Shown here piece after piece: positions 1 to 5,061 of a DNA stretch of 5,349 nucleotides (positions within the stretch are counted from its first letter, which is position 1; the number at the start of each line of letters is the position of its first letter). The stretch comes from an uncultured Actinomycetes bacterium. GTDB lineage: Bacteria > Actinomycetota > Aquicultoria > CAJVYJ01. The notes under the pieces were generated by a model. The model was given only the letters and a program-made list of their open reading frames with translations, did not search any database and was not told the DNA's origin. The stretch is taken from positions 1 to 5,349 of the forward strand of contig CAJVYJ010000137.1 of the NCBI GenBank assembly GCA_913009475.1, read 5' to 3'. Position numbers and translations under genes: made by a program.

Positions 1-72
1 TTTTTTCAAGCAGAAGACGGCATACGAGATATATCAGTGTGACTGGAGTTCAGACGTGTGCTCTTCCGATCT
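1..72. other. Illumina P7/TruSeq adapter contamination at contig end
   Basis: Positions 7-30 match the Illumina P7 flow-cell sequence, 31-38 (ATATCAGT) are an index, and 39-72 match the TruSeq read-2 adapter ending in CTCTTCCGATCT. The six leading T's are the complement of the poly-A typically seen when a read runs past the end of the adapter. Read in the other orientation the index is ACTGATAT, which I recall as TruSeq LT index 25. This is not genomic DNA. It adds the well-known artefact peptide RSEEHTSELQSH to the C-terminus of the ROK kinase fragment, ending at a false stop inside the index (34-36). Real sequence starts at 73. Confidence 0.98.
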
Positions 73-474
73 TCCGGTACCCAGCGTTAAGGCGATAAAA
101 TCATCCCAATCGCGACCGGCGCCGGAAATATTTTCTCCCAATGCCGCCAAGTTGGCATCATTATCTATAAAAATCGGCAAATTAATTTTTACGTGAATCA
201 AATCCCGTAAGTTTAAGCCCGATAAAGGAAGATTGGGGCTCGATATAACCATGCCCGTCTTATATTCAACCAGTCCGGCCAGCGCTATGCCTATGCCTCT
301 GATTTTTTCATCAGAGCGGGCCATCGCTTTATTAACCAGCTCAAGTAGAACATTAACTAATTCATCCACTGCTTTCGGCGTAACTTTTTTTACCCTATCT
401 TCAATTTTTCCATCGTCTTTAACTACGGAAACTAGAAGTTTCGTGCCGCCGATGTCCGCCGCTATTACTGCCAT
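73..474 (-). CDS. ROK-family sugar kinase (glucokinase-like), N-terminal fragment
   Basis: This encodes the first 134 residues of a ROK (repressor, ORF, kinase) protein, a family of cytoplasmic ATP-dependent hexose or N-acetyl-hexosamine kinases usually about 300-320 aa long. Visible motifs are the phosphate-binding ADIGGTK (residues 6-12), GIGIALAGLV (60-69), SSPNLP (78-83) and the DNDAN motif (104-108), whose second Asp (D106) is the expected catalytic base. The last genuine codon is Gly134 at 73-75, within LGTG just before the expected IGGG. The rest is lost at the contig end and replaced by adapter. There is no N-terminal helix-turn-helix, so it is a kinase rather than a ROK repressor. 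The ATG lies 15 bp after the GGDEF stop codon, with only a weak purine-rich site upstream, so co-transcription is likely. The substrate cannot be decided because the ROK zinc-motif region is missing. Confidence 0.9.
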
Positions 475-489
475 ATATTTAACCGCTCT

Positions 490-1326
490 CTATTTGGTCA
501 ATGATACGTTATCGTCTTTACCTTGACTCTGATAGACTATAACCAAGTTTCGGCCGCTCTCTTTAGCAATATAAAGCGCCTCGTCAGCCCGATCTATCAA
601 CTGTAAGTCATCTTCCGCGTCCGTGGGATATGTCGCGACGCCAATACTAATGGTTTTTCTTTCCACTTTACCATCTTTATTAACCGGAAAATCAGTAGCA
701 GCTACCGCCATACGCATACGCTCAGCCACATCCTGAGCTTTCTTGCCGGTATTCGGCAAAATAACAGCAAACTCTTCACCACCATAACGACAGACTATAT
801 CGACTGTCCGCACTTGCTTGCTTAAGACTTTCGCTAATTTTATTAAAAACTCATTACCGAGCCGGTGGCCGTACTTATCGTTAAAGGGTTTAAAATGATC
901 GATATCTATCATAGCTAATGATAGTTTGCTGCCAAACCGGTCGGCACGCCGGCGTTCTTCTTCCAAACGGTCGATAAAATAACTATAATTATGCAGACCT
1001 GTCAGCCGGTCCACCATTAACAAGCGTTCCAACTGCTTGCGGCTGTTTTGCTCTCTGCCGACAAACCAGCCGATTAACCCACTTATGAGCAGTAATCTAA
1101 TGTAAGTCACGTAATCAGGCGGCGCCGGCAATAACACCAAACCCGCGATAACGGCAATAACGGCCGCGATTAAAGCGCCGGGCAGATAAAAAAACAACGC
1201 TGAGACTATTGCCACCGCTTCCAGGAGATACCAGTAGTTATGATTATGAGTCATGGCCATGGCGATTACTGTCGCCAGGCTGATTAACATTAATGTGGAG
1301 AAGGCAAAGATTTTATCTTTTTTCAT
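490..1326 (-). CDS. membrane-anchored GGDEF protein (diguanylate cyclase-like) with Asn at the guanine-recognition position
   Basis: This is a 278-aa protein. An N-terminal membrane region has three to four hydrophobic segments (about 6-26, 33-50, 52-68, 74-90), followed by a short linker and a full GGDEF domain (about 102-267) that would face the cytoplasm. Such domains condense two GTP into cyclic di-GMP. Conserved features are DRLTGLHN (106-113), metal-binding Asp in DIDHFK (D141), Asn149 in the FND motif, the active loop GGEEF (182-186), an intact RxxD inhibitory site (R173, D176) five residues before it, and the ALYIAK helix (250-255). The residue usually Asp in GHxxGD (Asp344 in PleD) is Asn158, and Asn149 and Asn158 keep the exact PleD spacing. 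No sensor domain beyond the membrane part is visible. The start is ATG at 1324-1326 and I see no clear Shine-Dalgarno site. It is the first gene of a leftward pair with the ROK kinase. Product specificity is uncertain. Confidence 0.93.
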   Translation of the reverse strand: MKKDKIFAFSTLMLISLATVIAMAMTHNHNYWYLLEAVAIVSALFFYLPGALIAAVIAVIAGLVLLPAPPDYVTYIRLLLISGLIGWFVGREQNSRKQLERLLMVDRLTGLHNYSYFIDRLEEERRRADRFGSKLSLAMIDIDHFKPFNDKYGHRLGNEFLIKLAKVLSKQVRTVDIVCRYGGEEFAVILPNTGKKAQDVAERMRMAVAATDFPVNKDGKVERKTISIGVATYPTDAEDDLQLIDRADEALYIAKESGRNLVIVYQSQGKDDNVSLTK

Positions 1327-1385
1327 AGGATTTTGATTTTAATCGGCCGCCGAGCGTATATACCGCCACTTTATACATACTTCCT

Positions 1386-1416
1386 ATTTTATCATAGAAC
1401 GATTTCTCTTGGGCAA
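1386..1416 (-). promoter_or_regulatory. putative promoter of the GGDEF-ROK transcript
   Basis: On the minus strand, an extended -10 element TGATAAAAT covers 1386-1394 (TGn plus TAAAAT, five of six consensus bases). A poor -35-like TTGCCC lies 19 bp further upstream (1411-1416). The predicted transcript would start near 1379, giving a leader of about 53 nt before the ATG at 1326. This was found by eye only, and the -35 spacing is longer than ideal. Confidence 0.45.
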
Positions 1417-1524
1417 GCTACAGCCATGTGCCTAAGTCTACGGCCATCTGGCGTGCCGGCCGAAAAGTACCGTTGGCCGGTCAATAAAGAGAACGTGGCC
1501 GAAAACCCAATCTGCGACGCTCCA

Positions 1525-1554
1525 CCCCTCAAAGTAAAACAATACTTTGAGGGG
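1525..1554. repeat. perfect 12-bp inverted repeat (hairpin)
   Basis: The arm CCCCTCAAAGTA (1525-1536) and its exact reverse complement (1543-1554) flank a 6-base loop (AAACAA). It is directly followed by a GGGCCC palindrome. No T-run follows the stem on either strand, so it does not look like a Rho-independent terminator for either flanking gene. It is most likely a dispersed palindromic repeat. Confidence 0.75.
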
Positions 1555-1612
1555 CCCGGGTTATCCTCGGTCTCATTTTGCCTATGTTTGTCGCGTGGCG
1601 GCACCATTACCC

Positions 1613-1635
1613 CCCTCCCCCTTGACGGGGGAGGG
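1613..1635. repeat. perfect 9-bp C/G-rich inverted repeat
   Basis: The arms CCCTCCCCC (1613-1621) and GGGGGAGGG (1627-1635) pair perfectly around a TTGAC loop. The right arm continues into CCGGGGTGGG. From memory, near-identical 'CCCTCCCCC...GGGGGAGGG...GGGGTGGG' hairpins are scattered through many uncultured bacterial genomes as REP-like elements. That is recalled, not searched. There is no adjacent T-tract, so it is not a typical terminator. Confidence 0.7.
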
Positions 1636-1736
1636 CCGGGGTGGGAATGAATAGTCACTGCCGACCACCATACGCGCCTTTCAATACTTTGCATGCTCTT
1701 GTTTCCAATACACCTCTTTACCTGGATTCCCAGTCA

Positions 1737-1800
1737 AGCTGAGAATGACAAACGTAAGCGAGCTGAGAATGACAAACGTAAGCGAGCTGAGTATAACAAA
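1737..1800. repeat. 24-bp tandem repeat, two exact copies plus a degenerate third
   Basis: The unit starting AGCTGAGAATGACAAACG and ending TAAGCG occurs exactly at 1737-1760 and 1761-1784. A third copy begins at 1785 (AGCTGAG, then TATAACAAA) and decays by about 1800. Because the unit is a multiple of three, it keeps a plus-strand frame open with an eight-residue repeat rich in Lys and Arg. I regard that frame as a by-product of the repeat, not a gene. Confidence 0.9.
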
Positions 1801-1816
1801 AAGCATCAGCTTTCAC

Positions 1817-1837
1817 GGGCGGGCGCAAGGCCCGCCC
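1817..1837. repeat. perfect 8-bp GC inverted repeat
   Basis: GGGCGGGC (1817-1824) and GCCCGCCC (1830-1837) pair around a GCAAG loop. It is followed by CTACACG. The pattern 'GGGCGGGCGCAAGGCCCGCCCCTACA' resembles short dispersed hairpins I recall from many bacterial genomes, but no search was done. No U-run follows immediately, so terminator function is unlikely. Confidence 0.7.
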
Positions 1838-1954
1838 CTACACGTTTTACGTCTTTACCCCTAACATTTTATCTATCCTCAACCATAAGGTACCAGAAAC
1901 TGGCGCGCTACACATCTCGATCTACGCTCCCTTAATCTCTGCGCTCTAGCAGAC

Positions 1955-1983
1955 TAGACAGTTTATAAAAAGAAGGCTAATTT
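1955..1983 (+). promoter_or_regulatory. weak candidate promoter for the Crp/Fnr regulator
   Basis: A -35-like TAGACA (1955-1960, five of six bases) is followed after 17 bp by TAATTT (1978-1983, a weak -10). The predicted leader to the ATG at 2027 would be roughly 37 nt. The surrounding 1960-2026 stretch is AT-rich, so other -10 elements are possible. Confidence 0.3.
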
Positions 1984-1996
1984 ATGTAGATAAGAA

Positions 1997-2009
1997 AAAC
2001 TAATAGTTT
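1997..2009. promoter_or_regulatory. short perfect palindrome upstream of the regulator start
   Basis: AAACTA and TAGTTT form a 6-1-6 inverted repeat ending 17 bp before the regulator ATG. It could be an operator in the leader, but it differs from the TGTGA-type sites downstream of the gene. In such AT-rich DNA it could also be chance. Confidence 0.25.
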
Positions 2010-2026
2010 ATTTTAAAGAAAATATT

Positions 2027-2713
2027 ATGGACCCTAAGATAGAACATTTGAGAAAAACATCTATATTCGCGGAATTCAGCGACGCTGAACTTGATGAAGT
2101 CAGCCGGCTCATTGTCGAGCGGCGCTTTAAACATGATACCGTTATCTTTCATGAAAGCGATCCCAGTTACGCTTTTTATGTCATTAAAGAAGGGCGCATT
2201 AAAGTCTACAAACTTTCGGAAGACGGTCGCGAGTTAATAATCGGTATTTTCGGCAACGGCGGCGTCTTCGGCGACGTACCCGTCTTCGACGGCGGCCCCT
2301 ACCCGGCGAGCGCGGCCGCCATGATCGACTCCGTAGTCTGGTCCATCAGCCGGACCGATTTTGAAAAACTGGTAAAAAATCATGCGGACATCTCACTTAA
2401 ACTTATACGGGTACTGGGACGCCGGCTCCGACAAGCCCATAATGTCCTACGTGATATGGCGCTAAAAAATGTACCGCAGCGCTTAGCAACCTTATTGATT
2501 AAATTCATAGATGAATACGGCACACACACTGACGAGGGAATATTATTGGAATTACCGCTTTCGCGCCAAAATATCGCTGAACTTATCGGCGTCTCCCGCG
2601 AAACAGCTACCAGAGAACTCTCAAAGTTCGCTAAAGCCGGGCTCCTTAAAGTCGACGGCCGCCGAATTACTATTATCGACCGGGATAAACTCAGTATCTG
2701 GTCGGCAAAATAA
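2027..2713 (+). CDS. Crp/Fnr-family transcriptional regulator (HcpR/Dnr-like, no Fe-S cysteines)
   Basis: This 228-aa protein has the usual length and layout of the family: an N-terminal cyclic-nucleotide-type beta-roll (about 10-115), a long dimerisation helix (about 118-145) and a C-terminal winged helix-turn-helix (about 150-222). The DNA-binding helix is VSRETATRELSKF (189-201). R191, E192 and R196 align with CRP Arg180, Glu181 and Arg185, which read TGTGA half-sites. In the sensor domain, FGD (81-83) and FDGGPYPAS (87-95) align with the CRP phosphate-binding cassette, but the arginine that holds the cAMP phosphate is Pro93, so cAMP binding is unlikely. The protein has no cysteine at all, excluding an FNR-type iron-sulfur sensor. 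This pattern resembles HcpR and Dnr-type regulators, some of which sense nitric oxide through haem. The start is ATG at 2027 with only a weak AAAGAAA site. It probably controls the five genes downstream. Confidence 0.92.
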   Translation: MDPKIEHLRKTSIFAEFSDAELDEVSRLIVERRFKHDTVIFHESDPSYAFYVIKEGRIKVYKLSEDGRELIIGIFGNGGVFGDVPVFDGGPYPASAAAMIDSVVWSISRTDFEKLVKNHADISLKLIRVLGRRLRQAHNVLRDMALKNVPQRLATLLIKFIDEYGTHTDEGILLELPLSRQNIAELIGVSRETATRELSKFAKAGLLKVDGRRITIIDRDKLSIWSAK

Positions 2714-2726
2714 TTAATGAATAAAA

Positions 2727-2742
2727 TGTGACTAAAATCACA
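2727..2742. promoter_or_regulatory. Crp/HcpR-type operator, site 1
   Basis: TGTGA-CTAAAA-TCACA is a perfect 5-6-5 inverted repeat embedded in AAA...CTT, matching the classical CRP core (TGTGA-N6-TCACA) that HcpR regulators are also reported to share. It starts 14 bp after the regulator stop codon. Its centre is 63.5 bp upstream of the start point predicted for the following operon, a class I activation position. Confidence 0.8.
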
Positions 2743-2748
2743 CTTATA

Positions 2749-2764
2749 TGTGACACAAATCATT
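2749..2764. promoter_or_regulatory. Crp/HcpR-type operator, site 2
   Basis: TGTGA-CACAAA-TCATT has a perfect left half and a partial right half. It lies exactly 22 bp (two helical turns) centre-to-centre from site 1, so both dimers would sit on the same DNA face. Its centre falls at -41.5 relative to the predicted start at 2798, overlapping the -35 region as in class II CRP activation. Confidence 0.65.
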
Positions 2765-2798
2765 TTTAACTTCCTTGATTTCGGTTATTCTATTAAAA
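2763..2798 (+). promoter_or_regulatory. predicted activator-dependent promoter of the five-gene cluster
   Basis: A -10-like TATTCT (2786-2791, four of six bases) lies 17 bp after a poor -35 (TTTTTA, 2763-2768), which overlaps operator site 2. The predicted start point is about 2798, giving a short leader of about 23 nt containing the Shine-Dalgarno site. A weak -35 with a well-placed operator is what an activator-dependent promoter usually looks like. The -10 was chosen by eye, and the operator spacing supports it independently. Confidence 0.5.
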
Positions 2799-2806
2799 AA
2801 TAGATT

Positions 2807-2814
2807 AAGGAGGT
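2807..2814 (+). promoter_or_regulatory. consensus Shine-Dalgarno site for the 45-aa gene
   Basis: AAGGAGGT is a full match to the anti-Shine-Dalgarno complement, 6 bases before the ATG at 2821. It is the strongest ribosome binding site in the window and is the main reason to accept the very short reading frame behind it as a real gene. Confidence 0.9.
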
Positions 2815-2820
2815 ACGAAA

Positions 2821-2958
2821 ATGAGTGAAGAAGAAAAGGAATCATGTTTTGCTTGCGGAATTACCGACGATGAACGGGTCTTGCTCTCTTGCAAGCACGA
2901 AGGCGAGGATAAGTGGGTATGCGTACGTTGCTTGCCACCGTTGATTCACGGAAGTTAA
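2821..2958 (+). CDS. 45-aa Cys/His-rich protein, probable metal-binding knuckle
   Basis: This is a short complete gene (ATG to TAA). It encodes a 45-residue protein with an acidic, Lys-containing N-terminus (MSEEEKES) and two CxxC pairs: C9-x2-C12 in CFACG and C34-x2-C37 in CVRCLPPLIHG. Between them is C24-x-H26, and H43 lies near the C-terminus. Four Cys in two knuckles plus an extra Cys and His suit a structural zinc site, or a redox site. No signal peptide or membrane segment is present, so it should be cytoplasmic. I recall similar small CxxC...WVCVRCLP-x-x-IHG proteins in anaerobes, but no function is known to me. It is the first gene after the tandem operators and has a perfect Shine-Dalgarno site; the DUF1858 gene follows 31 bp later. 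Many gene callers would miss it because of its length. Confidence 0.88.
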   Translation: MSEEEKESCFACGITDDERVLLSCKHEGEDKWVCVRCLPPLIHGS

Positions 2959-2989
2959 TTAATACCACTATATTAAAGGAGAAATTAAA

Positions 2990-3187
2990 ATGAGCGTTAC
3001 TAAAGATATGACTATCGCGGAGACTGTACAAAAATATCCGACGACCGTTGAGGTCTTCCAACGTTATGGTATGAGCTGCTTGGGATGTCCGGCAACCCAA
3101 TTCGAGAACATAGAACAAGGCGCGACTGTTCATGGTATTGACGTTGAGGAACTGGTTAAAAAACTTGACGAAGCCAGCAAAGGTTAA
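2990..3187 (+). CDS. DUF1858 hybrid cluster protein-associated redox disulfide protein
   Basis: This 65-aa protein spans essentially the whole DUF1858 domain (the family also described as 'hybrid cluster protein-associated redox disulfide domain'). It has the opening MTIAETVQKYPTTVEVFQRY (7-26), the CxxC motif in MSCLGCPA (C30, C33) and the following ENIEQGATVHGID helix region (39-51). The family consists of small cytoplasmic proteins, or domains fused to others, often found near hybrid cluster protein (prismane) genes and related to the N-terminal domain of the RIC/ScdA iron-sulfur repair proteins. The exact reaction is not established. The start at 2990 is supported by AAAGGAG (2975-2981), 8 bases upstream. 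Its membership in an operon behind Crp/HcpR-type operators fits a role in nitrosative or redox stress, but hcp itself is not in the window. Confidence 0.93.
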   Translation: MSVTKDMTIAETVQKYPTTVEVFQRYGMSCLGCPATQFENIEQGATVHGIDVEELVKKLDEASKG

Positions 3188-3195
3188 TAGTCGTT

Positions 3196-3690
3196 ATGGA
3201 TATACTTGGTATTGTTATGCGCTGGCTGCATTTAACAGCTGCTTTCACCTGGCTGGGCGGACTGATATTTATGAATGTCGTCCTGACACCGGCGGTAGCG
3301 CCACGCGGCATACCGCCGCAGTTTATTCGGCTGATGGGGATGAAACGCTTTAGCCGTTTCGCCTGGGGCAGCATTGCTGTTTTAGTCATAACCGGCATAT
3401 ATAATACGTCTACTGTTCTTAGTTCACTGGCTAATTTAATTACCACTACTTACGGAATCGTGCTGCTGATAAAAATCATAGCGGTAGCGCTGATGATAGG
3501 GATAACCGCGGAAAATAATTTAATCTTGGCGCCTAAGCTGATGGCCGGGGCGCCCAAGCCGCCCAATCCGCCTGATAAAAAAATAACCGGCATTCAAAAA
3601 ACCTTGGTGAAACTCTCCTACGTTAATTTAATCTTAGGTTTCACCGTCTTGCTGCTTGTAGCGATTTTAAGAGTAGCGCCTAACTTTTAA
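3196..3690 (+). CDS. CopD-like four-helix integral membrane protein
   Basis: This 164-aa protein has four predicted membrane helices (about 5-30, 54-71, 84-104, 138-160). The first helix carries RWLHLTAAFTWLGGLIF (9-25), with His12, Trp19 and the Gly pair typical of the CopD domain and related short membrane proteins. RFSRFAWGSI leading to ITGIYN (51-70) and LLIKIIAVALM (90-100) also fit that family. A Pro-rich cytoplasmic or periplasmic loop (PKPPNPP, 120-126) lies between helices 3 and 4. Relatives are linked to copper handling or haem binding, but the short stand-alone versions are mostly uncharacterised, so I assign no substrate. It starts 8 bp after the DUF1858 stop codon, so the two are very likely co-translated; only a weak AAAGG lies upstream. 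An alternative is a small unknown membrane protein with a bis-His haem. Confidence 0.72.
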   Translation: MDILGIVMRWLHLTAAFTWLGGLIFMNVVLTPAVAPRGIPPQFIRLMGMKRFSRFAWGSIAVLVITGIYNTSTVLSSLANLITTTYGIVLLIKIIAVALMIGITAENNLILAPKLMAGAPKPPNPPDKKITGIQKTLVKLSYVNLILGFTVLLLVAILRVAPNF

Positions 3691-3722
3691 TTTAGGGGGA
3701 CGTTGTTGCTTTAGGGAGTAAA

Positions 3723-5033
3723 ATGAAAGTCGATAATATAGATTTAACTCATTTGGTCCTTCACGGCGTGCCACTCTGCTGGTTAAAGGTACCGGCAAGG
3801 GTTCACGCCATCGGTTATCTGCGCTCAAACCATGACATTGAAGATATCAAAAAACGTTTCTTATCCCTGGCATCTACCTTTGGATTGAATCCTGAGGATG
3901 TAATCTTTACCGACACCAATGCTTTTGCCCGGGCCGATAAACAAAACCTAATCCTGACTCTTGATATCCAAAATAATCACTATACCTTCCAAGCTTGGAC
4001 CAGACCAAAATGCCAAGATGATTTTACTTTTGGCCGGTTACCTGATTGCCCCCAAGATTTTCATTTTGATACGGCGGAAAAATTAACCGAGTTGGATATC
4101 CTCCTCTCCGACCATGACCTGTCTGAGAAAGTTCCTCAGCTTTTACCGGGAATTGATACTTTGGGAAGCTATATATTGGGCAATGACATTAAAGTATTCA
4201 CCAATTTTCAACCTGATGAACACGGCCGAGAGCGCTACTTGATCTTCCCGACGACCGGAAATATCAAGAGTGAGCAGTCAGAAGTTATTATTGATAATAT
4301 AATAAAACTTGAGAATAATTTTCACTTGTTGTCACTGCCGCGTATGAAATATAACGACGCGCTCAATCGTTTAAGAAAAATCGAGGATAACGGCACTAAA
4401 AACTTGGAGGTCATAAATAAAACCCTGCCGGATGCCGCCACTAATATCTTAAAAACCTGGCTTAACCAGTTAACGGCCGACTTTGCTGAACTGGCTAAAT
4501 TGGCTGAGGAGTCCAATCGACAATTTGCCGATACTTCAACCTATAAAGCAGCTATTCATGAAGTCTTCTCTGATTTTCTGGAAGAGCCGATTGAAAATTA
4601 CGCTCCTCTATCAACACCGGTATTGCGCAGTACGGATAAGATCAGCTCCGATCATATGAATCTGCTTAATCGAATTGATAGGAGCGGTAAACAAAAAACA
4701 AGTATAATATCCATCATTCGCACTAAAATCGATTTGCTGCAACGCGAACAAAGTTTTGCCTTGCAGTACAGTATGAATGAGACCAGTAAAGCTCAGATGG
4801 CCATGCAACAATCCGTGGAGGGCCTATATGTCTTTATCGTCGCCTTCTACTTGACCGAGCTGGCTAGAATTATTTTTGAGGCCTTGGAAAGCCGGGGTAT
4901 AATCCACTATTCACCAAATATTTTAGCGGCTTATTTTATCCCGGTAGCCCTTCTGGCGGGCTTGTTGCTCTCGGGCAAGATAAAACATTGGTGGAAATGG
5001 ATAAAAAATAAGCGACGTTCTGATGCTCTTTAA
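3723..5033 (+). CDS. DUF3422-family membrane-anchored protein
   Basis: This 436-aa protein has a large soluble N-terminal part and two C-terminal membrane helices (about 366-388 and 399-417), ending in a basic tail KHWWKWIKNKRR (421-432). The best family match is DUF3422, with three parallels. The N-terminus LHGVPLCWLKVPARV (13-27) corresponds to the family's HARPF...L..P.RV motif. The stretch from about 325 to 365 ends in QQSVEGLYVFIVAFY (362-376), like the family's QxTVEGLSVxAISYY. Two membrane helices follow. It is predicted to be alpha-helical and coiled between about 205 and 360. There is no signal peptide, so the large domain is probably cytoplasmic and tail-anchored. Function is unknown for the family. 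The HARP motif is degenerate here (HGVP). GGGAG sits 4 bases before the ATG, and the gene follows CopD by 32 bp. Confidence 0.75.
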   Translation: MKVDNIDLTHLVLHGVPLCWLKVPARVHAIGYLRSNHDIEDIKKRFLSLASTFGLNPEDVIFTDTNAFARADKQNLILTLDIQNNHYTFQAWTRPKCQDDFTFGRLPDCPQDFHFDTAEKLTELDILLSDHDLSEKVPQLLPGIDTLGSYILGNDIKVFTNFQPDEHGRERYLIFPTTGNIKSEQSEVIIDNIIKLENNFHLLSLPRMKYNDALNRLRKIEDNGTKNLEVINKTLPDAATNILKTWLNQLTADFAELAKLAEESNRQFADTSTYKAAIHEVFSDFLEEPIENYAPLSTPVLRSTDKISSDHMNLLNRIDRSGKQKTSIISIIRTKIDLLQREQSFALQYSMNETSKAQMAMQQSVEGLYVFIVAFYLTELARIIFEALESRGIIHYSPNILAAYFIPVALLAGLLLSGKIKHWWKWIKNKRRSDAL

Positions 5034-5061
5034 GGTTGAGATATTTAGATAGGAGATAAAT

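Larger units (their letters stand above)
1327..2026. other. 700-bp intergenic region rich in short palindromes
   Basis: This gap separates the leftward GGDEF-ROK genes from the rightward regulator. I see no convincing gene here. The open frames in it run straight through hairpins and a tandem repeat, give low-complexity peptides rich in Lys/Arg or Pro/Gly, and match no family I recognise. I see no tRNA, rRNA or recognisable riboswitch. The stretch 1500-1840 is much richer in runs of G and C than its surroundings and contains three perfect hairpins and a 24-bp tandem repeat, listed separately. The ends hold candidate promoter elements for both flanking genes. The composition suggests accumulated dispersed repeats rather than decayed genes. 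Confidence 0.7.

Noticed and set aside
1400..1500. Possible riboswitch upstream of the GGDEF gene
   Set aside because: I looked for a c-di-GMP-type motif around GGGCAAGC and the CCGGCC/GGCCGG pair, but conserved core strings such as GACGCAAAGCC are absent, and most of this lies upstream of the predicted transcript start.
1525..1635. Hairpins as Rho-independent terminators for the flanking genes
   Set aside because: No T-run follows either stem in either direction, and both flanking genes are transcribed away from the hairpins, so they have no transcript to terminate here.
1333..1694. Overlapping open frames on both strands (about 100 codons each)
   Set aside because: They cross two perfect palindromes and give Pro/Gly-rich low-complexity peptides. 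They have no plausible Shine-Dalgarno site or recognisable domain.
1693..1935. Plus-strand open frame of 80 codons with an eight-residue repeat
   Set aside because: It owes its openness to a 24-bp (multiple of three) tandem repeat and runs through a GC hairpin. There is no ribosome binding site and no family resemblance.
2380..2763. Minus-strand open frame antisense to the Crp/Fnr regulator
   Set aside because: It overlaps a clearly coding gene and the operators, with no ribosome site or known family. It is a shadow frame.
2790..2803. CTATT-AAAA-AATAG palindrome near the predicted start point
   Set aside because: Five-base AT-rich arms are expected by chance here, and it overlaps the -10/start region, so no separate function is claimed.
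3679..3696. Small inverted repeat CCTAA...TTAGG around the CopD-like stop codon
   Set aside because: The stem is only five base pairs, the loop is AT-rich, and no T-tract follows. It is too weak to be a terminator and the gap to the next gene is only 32 bp.
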